Position numbers and translations under genes: made by a program
Notes under the pieces: generated by a model
Database searches by the model: none
Told to the model about the DNA's origin: nothing
Seen by the model: only the letters and a program-made list of their open reading frames with translations
Assembly (NCBI GenBank): GCA_902826605.1
Contig: CADEFM010000001.1
Coordinates: 372,001 to 436,000, forward strand
DNA length: 64,000 nt
From: an uncultured Acidobacteriota bacterium
GTDB taxonomy: Bacteria; Acidobacteriota; Terriglobia; Bryobacterales; Bryobacteraceae
Reading direction: 5' to 3'
Shown: piece by piece, positions 44,055-53,705 of the stretch
How positions within the stretch are numbered: position 1 is the stretch's first letter
Layout of the letters: every line of letters begins with the position of its first letter

Positions 44055-46382
44055 TCAGGGCAGTACGGTGAATTGATCAAGGTCCACGTTCGCTTCGCTC
44101 GCCGCGGGGTTTTTGTTGGGCGCAACCCCAATCTCGATGGTGTGAGCTCCAGGTCCCAAACCATCGAGAACGGTGCTCTGTCGCCACAGGATTTGCGGGG
44201 AGTAAAGATCCAGACGCATGCGCTCCTTCCCGTCGATGCTAATGATGGCTATGCCACGGTTGAAGGCTCGTGTGTACCAGTACTTGATTCCCCTGCCTTC
44301 GAAAGCAAATTGCAGGGCACTTCCGGGATCGTTGGAGAAGCTGATCGACTTGTGCAGGGTTTCGGGGAAGATGTCGCTATGTACCCACTGCCCTGAATAA
44401 CGGATGGATTTGTCGGTATCGTCGTACTCACCCACTGCCGGCTCAGGAAGCTTAAAGAGCGCGTATTCTCCGGAGACGGCCACCGGCGAAGCCACGAGGG
44501 GACGCAGGATCTCCTCCGCGACCGTATATATCGAGGTCCGGCCGTTCGCCGGCGCGATCACATAGTGAATACCGAGGCGCTGCCATTCCGCCCGGAGTTG
44601 ATTCGCGGTCTGAAAGTTACCCAATGCGTTCACGTATCCATACGTATGCCAGCTATCCGTGTATGCGCGGCCGTGAAAACCGGCGATGGCGTCGCCGCCG
44701 AAGAACGCGGCTGGTTGGTCGGGGGCGTTCCGATTCAAATATTCGATCAACTTTCGCTGGGGATGTCCTTGCTCCAAGTACGCCGCTTCGGCGGCGCGCG
44801 TAGGCAGCGCGAACTCCCGATGATTCCAGCCCGATGCAGGGAGGACAGTCAGGTTTAAGGCGATCAGCGATACCAATCCCCAGCCGAGCGGAAATTCAGC
44901 TATGGTGATTGAAACCGCGGCGAGAAAAGGATAAAGATAACGCACGTTCGATTGCGACAAATACGCCAGAATGCCTCCGAAGAGCGTTATTGCGAACAGC
45001 AAAAGTTGCGGCCGGCGGCGCAGCAGGAGCGCGGAAGGGATCAACAATAGAAAGTATTGGAAGCCCATCCCTGCCTTCTGCGCTCCGTAATAGTCGTTCG
45101 TACGGAAAGTCAGGTCATACAAGGTGGTCCATCGCAGGGGTTTCCGGTATTCCGAATCGACGAAAGCCGGTGTGGTTTCAAATGATGGCGATTGAAAGAC
45201 GTGGTTCAAGAATGGATAGACGGGATTCCCGGTTCTGTACCACGCAGTCGCGTAAGTGGGCGCAGCCAGAATCACCATAAGAAGGACTCCAATGATCGCT
45301 TCACGGGATTTTTTCTCGCGTACGGCGGTGACGGCGCCTACAACCAGCACGGGGACCAACAGTGCCGCGGTACCGAATTTGACACTCAATGCCGTGCCGA
45401 TGAGCACTCCCGCCCATAGCAGTTCCCCATCAATAAGCACGATCAACCCCGCGACGGTCATAGCGGCCCACATGTTTTCCACCATTACATTTCCCGTAGC
45501 CAGTTGTACCAGCGGAGTGGATGCAAACAACGCGGCAGCAAGTGTTGCGCGGTTGTCGGAAACCCAGCGGCGCGCGGCATCGCGAATCAAGAGCGAAAGG
45601 AGCACCAACGTGGCGAAGTTCAACAGACGGACTCCTGCTGCATCGCTCAACAGCAGCGCTGCCGTGTAGGCCCAATCGGCGCCCATCGGCATGAGCGCCC
45701 ATACGAAGCGTTCGTGATCGAAGTCCCATTTACGCTCGTATTCAACGGTCATAGGCGCGGCCAAGTGCATCGCCAGGCTGTCGGCGCCGATGTCAGGCTT
45801 CAAAGCAATCAAGAAATGCGCGACAAGGACGAACAGCAGAACCGCTGCGGCTAGAGTTCGTGCGACGGGTGGCCGCGGACTCTCGGCCAGACTGCCTCGC
45901 AGGTGCCGCCCTGCCGACGCGCAAAAGTGGAGCACATCGCGCCAACCGAAGATGTAAGGTATCGCCAGCACGGCAAAGTACAACGGGCGCGTGTTGATGG
46001 GAAAATGCACAGCCAGTGACACCGCGAAGATCCACGCGCTCAATCCAAGGAGGAATACGATCACCCCCTCCGCCCGCGGCGCTATTCGCTTGCCCACCAG
46101 GAAGCAAGAGCCCAAGAAAAGGGCCGGTCCTACCACAGCTACCGGACCCAGCCACCATATGCCGTAAAAAGCCGCGCCCGCAATCGTCAACGGGGCTAGC
46201 AGCGCGGGCCGGTAAGTCAACAAGGCCAACGCCCAGACCCAATACACGGAAGTGTAGACTCGGAAGCGCCGCCAGCCCTCGGGATACCATGCTTCAAGCC
46301 GATGGAGTCCTTCGTGGAAATACCCGTAAGCGCCCACGGCCAGAAGAATCGCGAACGCGAGCCACGCGAGCTTCGATCTCAT
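44055..46382 (-). CDS. Multi-pass membrane protein, ArnT/GT39-like
   Basis: 775 residues from the ATG at 46382, which sits in ATGA with the GT2 stop. The first 550 residues carry about ten hydrophobic segments with loop motifs resembling lipid-linked sugar transferases (WWLGPVAVVGP; VHFPINTRPLYFAVLAIPYIFGW; GADSLAMHLAAP). A soluble C-terminal domain follows (about 590-775; PVYPFLNHV precedes, then AYTDSWHTYGYVNALG). I assign the broad class only; the acid residues expected for GT39 are not certain by eye. Third gene of the glycosylation operon. Confidence 0.6.
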   Translation of the reverse strand: MRSKLAWLAFAILLAVGAYGYFHEGLHRLEAWYPEGWRRFRVYTSVYWVWALALLTYRPALLAPLTIAGAAFYGIWWLGPVAVVGPALFLGSCFLVGKRIAPRAEGVIVFLLGLSAWIFAVSLAVHFPINTRPLYFAVLAIPYIFGWRDVLHFCASAGRHLRGSLAESPRPPVARTLAAAVLLFVLVAHFLIALKPDIGADSLAMHLAAPMTVEYERKWDFDHERFVWALMPMGADWAYTAALLLSDAAGVRLLNFATLVLLSLLIRDAARRWVSDNRATLAAALFASTPLVQLATGNVMVENMWAAMTVAGLIVLIDGELLWAGVLIGTALSVKFGTAALLVPVLVVGAVTAVREKKSREAIIGVLLMVILAAPTYATAWYRTGNPVYPFLNHVFQSPSFETTPAFVDSEYRKPLRWTTLYDLTFRTNDYYGAQKAGMGFQYFLLLIPSALLLRRRPQLLLFAITLFGGILAYLSQSNVRYLYPFLAAVSITIAEFPLGWGLVSLIALNLTVLPASGWNHREFALPTRAAEAAYLEQGHPQRKLIEYLNRNAPDQPAAFFGGDAIAGFHGRAYTDSWHTYGYVNALGNFQTANQLRAEWQRLGIHYVIAPANGRTSIYTVAEEILRPLVASPVAVSGEYALFKLPEPAVGEYDDTDKSIRYSGQWVHSDIFPETLHKSISFSNDPGSALQFAFEGRGIKYWYTRAFNRGIAIISIDGKERMRLDLYSPQILWRQSTVLDGLGPGAHTIEIGVAPNKNPAASEANVDLDQFTVLP

Positions 46383-47434
46383 GTGCTTCCCGGCCCGCGC
46401 TTGCGTGTGAAAACAAAATCGCGCTGGATCAGAAAATTGACAAGAAACAAGATGGATTCGGCCACCACTTTGGAAATCTGCACCGGCCATCCCAACGAGC
46501 TGTTCAGGAAACTCAACAGGTGATACGAAGCGTAGCCGCTCGCGACGGCCAAAAGCGCGTAACGCGTGAAAGTAGTAGTGTGAGGCTCGCCCGAATGAAA
46601 GACGGCCCGCCGCGCGAGCGGATAGTTAAACATCACGGCAGCCGCGCGGGCGGTGAGCTGCGCGGCGGGAATCGCCAGGCCCGTTTGCATCGCGGCGAAA
46701 AAGACCACGTTATCCAGTACCGCGGTGGCGAAGGAGAGCAGGGAAAAGCGGGCGAGCACGAAACCAATCCGCAGGGAATCCTGGAACGGCCGAAAATGCG
46801 ACGTGGGATTTCCCGGCGCATACACGGCCTGGATTGGCTCTTCGACTACAGGCAACGAAAGGTGCTTGGCGGCGGTGAGCATTTCCAGCTCGAATTCGTA
46901 GCCGTCGCGACGCATGGACGTCAGCAGTCCCAGCAGTTTCGCTGGAATGCCGCGCAGACCCGTTTGAGTATCCGTGATTTTACTTCCCATTAACGCTTGC
47001 ACCATCAGTTGAGCCATGCGGTTGCCGATACGGCTGCGCATGGGTGTATCCTCGCCAAACCGGCGGGCACCCAGCACCAAGCTGCCGGATGATTGCGCCA
47101 AGCGGCTTGCCACGCGCAGGATATCCTCCGGCAGATGCTGCCCATCGGCATCGGCGGTGACGACGCCGCACCCAGGATATTCCGAAGCGGCGTGCGTCAT
47201 CCCGGTCTTCAGCGCCGCGCCTTTACCTTGGTTGCGCGCGTGCGAAAGTACGGTGGCATCGCAGGCGGCGAAAATATGCGCATACTCCGGGCCGCTTCCG
47301 TCGTCCACCACAATGACGCCCCGAAAAGCAGGCCCTGAAAGGCTCTTGATCAAACGGGGAAGTTCGGCGCCTGGCCGGTAGGCGGGGATCAACAAAACGA
47401 TCGGCACCGCCTCATAGCTTACCATCGGAGTCAT
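46379..47434 (-). CDS. GT2 glycosyltransferase (DPMS-like) fused to GtrA-like domain
   Basis: 351 residues. The N-terminal GT2 part has PIVLLIPAYRPGAELPRLI, VVDDGSGPEYAHIF, GKGAALKTGM and ADADGQHLPEDI (DxD), as in dolichol/polyprenyl-phosphate mannosyltransferases. From about residue 225 a GtrA-like four-helix membrane domain follows (FATAVLDNVVFFAAMQTG... VSGYASYHLLSFLNSS). The fusion makes and possibly flips a lipid-linked sugar. The start at 47434 is 10 bases from the YfhO stop; ATGA overlap with the ArnT-like gene. Confidence 0.85.
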   Translation of the reverse strand: MTPMVSYEAVPIVLLIPAYRPGAELPRLIKSLSGPAFRGVIVVDDGSGPEYAHIFAACDATVLSHARNQGKGAALKTGMTHAASEYPGCGVVTADADGQHLPEDILRVASRLAQSSGSLVLGARRFGEDTPMRSRIGNRMAQLMVQALMGSKITDTQTGLRGIPAKLLGLLTSMRRDGYEFELEMLTAAKHLSLPVVEEPIQAVYAPGNPTSHFRPFQDSLRIGFVLARFSLLSFATAVLDNVVFFAAMQTGLAIPAAQLTARAAAVMFNYPLARRAVFHSGEPHTTTFTRYALLAVASGYASYHLLSFLNSSLGWPVQISKVVAESILFLVNFLIQRDFVFTRKRGPGST

Positions 47435-47444
47435 ACAGCACCCC

Positions 47445-49694
47445 TCATCGTTCGGCGAGCCATCGCCGGGGCCATCCGAAATACACACAAACGGCAATGA
47501 CTCCCGCCAGGAAGGATAGCAGTGCTCCAACGAGCACACTGGCGGGACGATAACGCATATCTATGGTGTGCTGGCCGGCCGGTACCAGCACGCCGCGGAA
47601 TATTCCGTAAGCTTCATAGATCGCCGCGGATTCGCCATCCACAGTCGCGCGCCATCCTGGGTACCAGGTATCGTCGACAATCACCATGCCGGCGCATGCC
47701 AAGCTGACAGCAATGGTCAGCCTGTTCGCGTCGTTCCGAGTACGCTCCACGCGTTCCGAGCGATTATCTGGACAATCCGCCAAGGGTGGCGCCGCCAGAG
47801 CGATGACGAACCCGGCCCGGCGGGCATCGAATGCGGGATCCATCAATTTCAATTTCGCGGCCGCCCGGTCCGGCACGGCGGACAACGTATGCACCGCCCA
47901 ATCGCGTGGGAACGATTCCGGATTTTCGTACACTTTAAAGCCACTGGCTCCCTCAAACAAAAGGCGTTGGCCTGGACGGTGAGGCTTTTGAGCGATGGAA
48001 TAGCGGATCCCCATAAAATCGCGCATGCGCGGTTGGAAAATATCGTGACGCCAGATATTTTCCGTCACGCTGGCAGTGTAACTTTCGAAGGTCTGCAAAC
48101 CGAAGTAGTCACCAAAATTGTAAGGCATTTCTGTACGGGAAAGCTCGATGCGACCTGAGTCCGGGCGTTCAGAAAGGAATCGGGCGATGTCCCGATGCTT
48201 CTGTAAATTGTTCAGTAGCGGAGTACGCTCTCTTTTGGGTCCGTATGCGGTCATCCAGAAATTGGTGACCTGAGCCAGCTCAAAGACCACCATCAACAGC
48301 ACAATAATCGCGGCACGCGATGCCGGGATCGCCTTGGCGCGAACCGCAATCAGCAGCGCCGCGAAACCTAGGGCGATGAAGCTCGCCATTAGCAACCTGG
48401 TGTCTCCGGCCGCGCCCGTTGCGCCAGTCAACGCGAATACGGCGCTCATGACCGCGATCACCACTGCGAATCCTGTTAAGACCCATGCAGCGCGTCTTTG
48501 CCACCACTCGGAGGCGTCGTCGAAAATGCGGTCCAAACCGATGGCCGCCAGTGGACTGATCGCCATGCCAAAAAGCGCGGTGGCAGCGCCTGCGCTACGG
48601 GCCTTGTCCAGCAGGGGCGCGATGGCGTAAACAATTCCGTGCAGAAGGCTGCTCGGTCCCAGTGTGAATAAGATCGAACACAATGCCAAACATCCCAGCC
48701 AGGGAACATGCCTTTGTCGCCACGCCAGGATCACCCCGAACAACGCCAGCGTCAGTGCGGTGATGCCGATGAACGGAATCCACCCCGGAATCAACACGGG
48801 CAGAAAAATGTTTAACAGCGACGTCGGTTTCTGCGCATAAATCTCGTGTATATAATACGGCGTCGTCTCGTTGAAAGCGAGTGGCTCCGGTGTGCCTACC
48901 CACCGCACTGACAAGCGGCCGTACTCCGCGATCGGCCACCCCTGAAAGGCGCCCGCAATGACAGCGAATACTAAGGACGCCGTCGCAAGTTTCGCCACGC
49001 TCCAATTCCATCGTCCGCTACGAACACACAGCCATAGCCAGGTAGCGGCGGCGGCCACCGCAAGATACATGGGTACCTGATGATGGCCGGAGAGCAGCGA
49101 GAATCCAAGAAAAAATCCCGAGAGCAGGGCACTGGCCAGGGGCTGTTCACCCCGTTCCGCCCGGAAAAGGAATAGAAATACCAGAGGCGCCCATACCGCA
49201 CCGTTGACCATTTGCGGCCAACCGTTGGTTCCAACGAATCCACCCATCGAAAAAACGCATGCGCCAACCAGCGCCGCTACGCGCGAACATTTCAGTTCAC
49301 GGCAAAGCGCATACGCCGCGAGCGCACCGATGAAACGGATCAGAACGTAATACCAGTTCAACGCCATCATGCTGATGGCCCCATCTCGCAACGGCAACCA
49401 AAACAGCAGCCAGTTGAACGGATACGCCGAGCCGGTTTGTGCCTGCCCAAATAACGGCTGGCCGGTCCACGCATTCGGGTCCCATAGCGGAATGTGTCCG
49501 TCGTGCCACTGGACCGCCTGATATTGCAGCCACGGCAGAATCTGGTTGGCCGCGTCCGGATTTTCCATCCAGGTGTACTGATCGGTCAGCGTCAGTTTCC
49601 AGTGAAAGAGAATGGTGATCACCAACAGGAGTAAAGGCATCCATAACCGGGACCCCATGCGCCGTTGGCCGCTACCTTGCATTACGTGTGTCAT
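47445..49694 (-). CDS. YfhO-family membrane protein
   Basis: 749 residues. Twelve or so membrane helices begin at about residue 18 (LWMPLLLLVITILFHWKL), with a YfhO-type opening (QYTWMENPDAANQILPWLQYQA; WHDGHIPLWDPNAWTGQPL). A soluble tail from about 560 (RDFMGIRYSIAQ; WYPGWRATVDGESAAIYEAYG) ends in a last helix. In Bacillus the YfhO family is linked to lipoteichoic acid glycosylation. First gene of the operon. Divergent from the FecR gene. Confidence 0.8.
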   Translation of the reverse strand: MTHVMQGSGQRRMGSRLWMPLLLLVITILFHWKLTLTDQYTWMENPDAANQILPWLQYQAVQWHDGHIPLWDPNAWTGQPLFGQAQTGSAYPFNWLLFWLPLRDGAISMMALNWYYVLIRFIGALAAYALCRELKCSRVAALVGACVFSMGGFVGTNGWPQMVNGAVWAPLVFLFLFRAERGEQPLASALLSGFFLGFSLLSGHHQVPMYLAVAAAATWLWLCVRSGRWNWSVAKLATASLVFAVIAGAFQGWPIAEYGRLSVRWVGTPEPLAFNETTPYYIHEIYAQKPTSLLNIFLPVLIPGWIPFIGITALTLALFGVILAWRQRHVPWLGCLALCSILFTLGPSSLLHGIVYAIAPLLDKARSAGAATALFGMAISPLAAIGLDRIFDDASEWWQRRAAWVLTGFAVVIAVMSAVFALTGATGAAGDTRLLMASFIALGFAALLIAVRAKAIPASRAAIIVLLMVVFELAQVTNFWMTAYGPKRERTPLLNNLQKHRDIARFLSERPDSGRIELSRTEMPYNFGDYFGLQTFESYTASVTENIWRHDIFQPRMRDFMGIRYSIAQKPHRPGQRLLFEGASGFKVYENPESFPRDWAVHTLSAVPDRAAAKLKLMDPAFDARRAGFVIALAAPPLADCPDNRSERVERTRNDANRLTIAVSLACAGMVIVDDTWYPGWRATVDGESAAIYEAYGIFRGVLVPAGQHTIDMRYRPASVLVGALLSFLAGVIAVCVYFGWPRRWLAER

Positions 49695-49845
49695 GGTATC
49701 AGAACAAAAAAGGCATACCTGCTGCTTTTACGCACGAGGTGGTGCTTTTCGGCCATGTAGCGACAGGCTTCTAAGGACTAAATATAGTGTTATCAATATA
49801 ATAGGTTTGGTTCCGCAATTGCGTTAAAGGTAGTTGGTGATCGTT

Positions 49846-51849
49846 ATGAAACGCCTGATGGGCCTAGCAACGGTAACGCTAAGCTTGAGCTTGGTTCTGC
49901 TGCAAGCGCAACAATCGTCCCCACAACAATTCCCGGCTGATGACGATGGTGACGCGCCCGACCAAGGCGTCGCCCGAATCAGCCTTGTGAATGGCAATGT
50001 GTCCGCTTTGCACGGCAATTCAGACGACTTGGTTGCTGCACAAATCAATGCGCCATTGGTTGCGACGGATCGCGTAATAACCGGAGATGCATCGCGGGCA
50101 GAAGTCCAGTTTGATGCCGTGAACATGGTGCGTCTCGCACCCATGACGGAAGTTCGCATGGGCGAATTGCAGTACCATCGCTATCTGGTGCAAGTGGCGC
50201 AGGGAACCGTGACGTTCCGCGTGCTGCGGCAAAACGATGCGCAGGTGGAGATCAGCACGCCCAATGCTTCAGTACAGCCGCTGCGGCCGGGAACTTACCG
50301 TGTCTCTGTCTTCGGCGACGGGACAAGCGAAATCACCGTGCGGGATGGGGAGGCCGATGTCTTTTCTCCCACCGGCTCGGAACCTTTGCGCGCCGGGACG
50401 ACAATGATGTCGCGCGGATTGGCGAACGATCCGGAATTCCGCACCACGGCCGCCATAAACCTCGACGATTGGGACCGCTGGACCGCGGACCGCGACCGCG
50501 CGTTCGATCACATGAACGATTCTTCGCGTTATGTGAGTCCGGACGTCTACGGCACCGAAGAATTAAGTAACAACGGCCGCTGGGCCAATGATCCCCAGTA
50601 CGGCCAAGTCTGGATCCCTAACGCGGATCCTGATTGGGCCCCTTACCGCAACGGACGGTGGAGCTACATCGACTATTACGGCTGGAGCTGGGTCAGTTAC
50701 GATCCGTGGGGTTGGGCGCCATATCACTATGGGCGCTGGTATCAAGGCCAATATGGATGGGCCTGGCATCCCGGACCGGTGGCTGCGCGTCACTATTGGC
50801 GCCCGGCGTTGGTCGGATTCTTTGGGTGGGGATCGCCAGGATTTGGCACAACGATGAGTTTCGGATTCGGCAATGTCGGCTGGGTTCCGCTGGCGCCGTA
50901 TGAGCGTTTCCGTCCGTGGTATGGACGCAACGTTTATGGCAATCGCCTGAACATGGTGAACAACACGAACATCGTGAACGTGTATCATAACGCCCGCTTT
51001 AACGGGGCGGTGACCAGCCTGCGCGCGGGTGATTTCGGCCGTGTACCGGTGAACAATCGCACGTTTGTTCGCGCCGGCGATCGTGACTTGTCCCGCGGTG
51101 GCATGGTGAGCGGAGCGCTGGGGCTTGGACCGACACGTGAGAGCCGGCAATTCGCCGCTCGCGATATCAACGCGCGCGGCCTTCCTGCGCCGAACTCCAC
51201 GGCCAACCGTGGCACGCGGTTCTTTTCCCCCTCCACGTCGGGATTTGTCGGCGCGCAGGACCGCGGCGGATGGCGCAAGTTCAACGACCAAAATGGTGGC
51301 GCTGCGCGCTTGGATCGGGGTGCGGAGCGTCCGCGGGGGCGTTCCAACATCCGGGGTGACGCCTTTGAGGGTCGCGATCAGCAGCCTGTTCAGGTGCGGC
51401 CGCCGATCGTGACCAATCGCGACGGTTTCGCGGGAGAACGCCGTGAGCAGCGCCTGTTTCCGGATGGCTTTGGCGGGGCGCGGTCTAACCCCGTGGACGG
51501 CGCTGGCGTGGACCAGCGGCGCACACAACAGGGCGGGAGGTTCGAGCAGCGCCGGATTTCGCCGCCGAACGCTCCTGGATTTGGCGGGCCCGGTGCGGAA
51601 CCGCGCCGACTCGCACCCAATTCTCCGCAAGGGAATTCACGCCCTCAGCCCGGCGGGCAGGGGGGAGGGTTCCGAGGTCCGGCTCCCGCGCCCAATGGTG
51701 GGGGCGGCTTTCGCGGTGGAATGCGCGGTCCAGGCGGGGATCGCGGACCTCGGGGCGGGCCATCGTGGGGTGGCGGCAATCCCCGTGGCGGCGGCAGCGG
51801 TAATGGCGGCAATCGCGGGGGCGGTGGAGGCCGCTCGCGCGGAAATTGA
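49846..51849 (+). CDS. FecR-domain protein with YG/W repeats and Gly/Arg-rich tail
   Basis: 667 residues. Signal peptide, then a FecR-like domain (about 40-190; GVARISLVNGNVSALHG, ADVFSPTGSEPLRAG). A tryptophan/tyrosine-rich block (about 240-340; YGQVWIPNADPDWAPY, GRWSYIDYYGWSWVSYDPWGWAPY) matches DUF6600-type repeats. A low-complexity basic, Gly-rich tail (about 555-667) follows. I start at the ATG at 49846 (MKRLMGL); a GTG at 49834 is in frame. A TATAAT at 49797 is a possible -10. A strong terminator follows. Confidence 0.75.
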   Translation: MKRLMGLATVTLSLSLVLLQAQQSSPQQFPADDDGDAPDQGVARISLVNGNVSALHGNSDDLVAAQINAPLVATDRVITGDASRAEVQFDAVNMVRLAPMTEVRMGELQYHRYLVQVAQGTVTFRVLRQNDAQVEISTPNASVQPLRPGTYRVSVFGDGTSEITVRDGEADVFSPTGSEPLRAGTTMMSRGLANDPEFRTTAAINLDDWDRWTADRDRAFDHMNDSSRYVSPDVYGTEELSNNGRWANDPQYGQVWIPNADPDWAPYRNGRWSYIDYYGWSWVSYDPWGWAPYHYGRWYQGQYGWAWHPGPVAARHYWRPALVGFFGWGSPGFGTTMSFGFGNVGWVPLAPYERFRPWYGRNVYGNRLNMVNNTNIVNVYHNARFNGAVTSLRAGDFGRVPVNNRTFVRAGDRDLSRGGMVSGALGLGPTRESRQFAARDINARGLPAPNSTANRGTRFFSPSTSGFVGAQDRGGWRKFNDQNGGAARLDRGAERPRGRSNIRGDAFEGRDQQPVQVRPPIVTNRDGFAGERREQRLFPDGFGGARSNPVDGAGVDQRRTQQGGRFEQRRISPPNAPGFGGPGAEPRRLAPNSPQGNSRPQPGGQGGGFRGPAPAPNGGGGFRGGMRGPGGDRGPRGGPSWGGGNPRGGGSGNGGNRGGGGGRSRGN

Positions 51850-51870
51850 GACTTTCGATCTTCCCTCAAA

Positions 51871-51910
51871 GGCCCGGTAGGGGTATCATTTCTACCGGGC
51901 CTTCTTTTTT
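51871..51910 (+). terminator. Intrinsic terminator after the FecR gene
   Basis: GGCCCGGTAG (51871-51880) and CTACCGGGCC (51892-51901) form a perfect 10-bp stem with an 11-base loop, followed by TTCTTTTTT. Convincing rho-independent terminator 21 bases after the stop; it also separates the FecR gene from the DUF6152 gene. Confidence 0.9.
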
Positions 51911-51924
51911 GGGAAAAGGAAACA

Positions 51925-52314
51925 ATGAAAGTAATTCTTGAACTATCAGCGATGCTGCTGCTGGCGGAAACACTGCGGGGCCACCATTCCATTCCTGGGA
52001 ATTATTTCGTTGATCAGATTGCGCGGCTGGAAGGGCAAGTCATCGAATTCGCATACCAAAATCCGCACGCGATGTTGCAAGTTGTGGTAACTGACCCACA
52101 GAGCCGAGAGACCGCGAAATGGGTGGTGGAGTGGAGCCCGGTGCGACGCCTTGTCCAACGTGGTATCACGAAGGACAGCATCAAGGCGGGCGACCACGTC
52201 ATTATTGAAGGGAACCCCAGCCGAAAAGCCGGAGATCATCAGATTTTCATGCGGGGAATCGTGCGACCGACCGACGGATGGAAAGATGGCATTGGCATTT
52301 CCGTTCCCAAATAA
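51925..52314 (+). CDS. DUF6152-like small secreted protein (copy 1)
   Basis: 129 residues. Signal peptide (ILELSAMLLLAETLRG) followed directly by HHSIPGNYFVDQ. The mature domain reads ARLEGQVIEFAYQNPHAMLQVVV, WVVEWSPVRRLVQRGITKDSIKAGDHVIIEGNPSRKAG, as in DUF6152. Charged ribosome binding site AAAAGGAAA precedes the ATG. The unusual double His at the predicted mature N-terminus is shared with copy 2 at 53706-54113. Confidence 0.8.
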   Translation: MKVILELSAMLLLAETLRGHHSIPGNYFVDQIARLEGQVIEFAYQNPHAMLQVVVTDPQSRETAKWVVEWSPVRRLVQRGITKDSIKAGDHVIIEGNPSRKAGDHQIFMRGIVRPTDGWKDGIGISVPK

Positions 52315-52344
52315 TGCAACATAATATCTGTTATCGTATGTTGC

Positions 52345-52590
52345 CTACGCGGGTTGGCTCCCAGCGTCATCCGGGTCATCCCGGTTATTTTTCTCATGCG
52401 CGGCTAAGTCAGCAGCCAGTTCCGCAGCAAGCGCAGCGGCCTCAAGCGCCCCCTCTGTTTCCAGATCGTCCGGACTAGCGGGTCCGTTTACTTTGCGCTC
52501 CAGCCGTTTGGCAAACTTCTCCTGCTGCTTCTCTTTCCGCTGTTGTTCTTTTTGACGTTTCTTGAACGTCTGTGATCCGCGGCCTGCCAT
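52345..52590 (-). CDS. Small highly charged coiled protein, unknown
   Basis: 81 residues. The start is extremely basic (KKRQKEQQRKEKQQEKFAKRLERK), then an acidic and Ala-rich tail (ALEAAALAAELAADLAA). I recognise this kind of small protein from acidobacterial genomes, without a function. A ribosome binding site AGGAAAA precedes the ATG. Probably nucleic-acid or ribosome associated by charge, which is inference. Confidence 0.6.
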   Translation of the reverse strand: MAGRGSQTFKKRQKEQQRKEKQQEKFAKRLERKVNGPASPDDLETEGALEAAALAAELAADLAAHEKNNRDDPDDAGSQPA

Positions 52591-52666
52591 AGGTTTTCCT
52601 TTATTTCGGTCTTTTGCAAAGTAAAGTTAAAGTTGGGCCTCACCTAATGTTACTCCTCTTTCGCAG

Positions 52667-52960
52667 CTAGGCAAGTTCAGATGCAGGTTTCTGCGTCCAC
52701 TCTTTACCGGCATCCCTGGCTGCATCTACAGCACCACCGAAATCGCGTTGCGCGAGCAATGTTCGAACTTCATCGATCGCAAACATCGTTTGTTGGGCGC
52801 GGCGCATGGAGAAGCTTTCGGGGTCCATTCCGGAAAGCATAATGCTTTTCAAGCGGCCGCTTACATCGTCAACAATTGCCTGAGCCTGTCCGCCGTTGCC
52901 GCGATGCAGGTGCACGATGAGATCTCGAATTCCCGTAGTCACGTGCGAAGTGTTCTCCAA
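52667..52960 (-). CDS. Small helical protein, unknown
   Basis: 97 residues from a TTG at 52960, nine bases after AGGA; a GTG at 52978 is an alternative. Coding-like content: TTGIRDLIVHLHRGNGGQAQAIVDDVSGRLKSIMLSGMD followed by AIDEVRTLLAQRDFGGAVDAARDAGKEW. Helical, soluble, no Cys. No family recognised. The flanking frame on the same strand (from 53066) is a shadow. Confidence 0.45.
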   Translation of the reverse strand: MENTSHVTTGIRDLIVHLHRGNGGQAQAIVDDVSGRLKSIMLSGMDPESFSMRRAQQTMFAIDEVRTLLAQRDFGGAVDAARDAGKEWTQKPASELA

Positions 52961-53219
52961 ATTGGATATTCCTTTCACCCATGCGCTCGCCGGGCCGCAA
53001 GGGGCTAGAGCAGTGAGCTGGGACGATTCCTTCAGATGCCGATTTCCCCGGAACAACGAGGGACATCCTGTCCTTGCGATGTAGCTCTCAGAATCTAGGA
53101 ATCTTCAGTATCGCAGGTAACGCGTCACCACACAACCTAACTTCATCATTCTTTCCGCGCAGTTCATGTGAGGGAGCCACGCTATACTGAATGAAGCAAG
53201 TGGTTGGACGCGATTAGCC

Positions 53220-53453
53220 ATGGACAAAAGATTAGCGAAGAGGCATAAACGCCAGGTTGCGCGAGCCAGAGAGCATGTCAAACTCTCTGAGCCGGATCTG
53301 CGGACGCCAGAGCAGATTCAGGCCGCGCGTGAAGCGAGCCGGCCGTCTGGCGGACGCGGAGAGACGATCACCGCAGGGCAGTCGCCGGCGTCCTTCCGTG
53401 ATCGCCCCGCCACTTCCATGGGCAAAGCCGCCAAGCGGGATTCCGGTGATTGA
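53220..53453 (+). CDS. Small basic protein, unknown
   Basis: 77 residues from the ATG at 53220. Lys/Arg-rich helical N-terminus (KRLAKRHKRQVARAREHVKL), acidic middle (EPDLRTPEQIQAAREASR) and Gly/Arg-rich tail. No family recognised, and no membrane segment. Its regular charged pattern looks coding. A zinc-ribbon gene follows 21 bases later. Confidence 0.5.
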   Translation: MDKRLAKRHKRQVARAREHVKLSEPDLRTPEQIQAAREASRPSGGRGETITAGQSPASFRDRPATSMGKAAKRDSGD

Positions 53454-53474
53454 CGAAATGGCGCGGGCCTAAAC

Positions 53475-53645
53475 GTGGCAGCCGCCCATTGTCCGAATTG
53501 CCGGTCCGTGGACTTTCGGGGCGTTGGCGTTCGCAACGCAATTGAGGGCGCTCTGCACTGGCTCCTGTGGCCCTATCGATGTTCCTTGTGCGGCCAGCAC
53601 TTTTTTCTGTTTCGATGGCGGGCACCCATCGAAGGTTCGTCATAA
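53475..53645 (+). CDS. Tiny zinc-ribbon protein
   Basis: 56 residues from a GTG at 53475 to TAA at 53643-53645. Two Cys pairs are set as a zinc ribbon: HCPNC near the start and CSLCGQHFFLFRW after about 30 residues. The aromatic stretch EGALHWLLWPYR between them is typical of small acidobacterial proteins with a PYRC-x2-CG pattern. The start and the ribosome binding site are uncertain. No other gene is seen in 53454-53705. Confidence 0.6.
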   Translation: MAAAHCPNCRSVDFRGVGVRNAIEGALHWLLWPYRCSLCGQHFFLFRWRAPIEGSS

Positions 53646-53705
53646 AGACAAAGACATCGATGAGACGGAGTTCGGCAAACCGGCGCCCGTAAACCGGCCG
53701 CAGGT

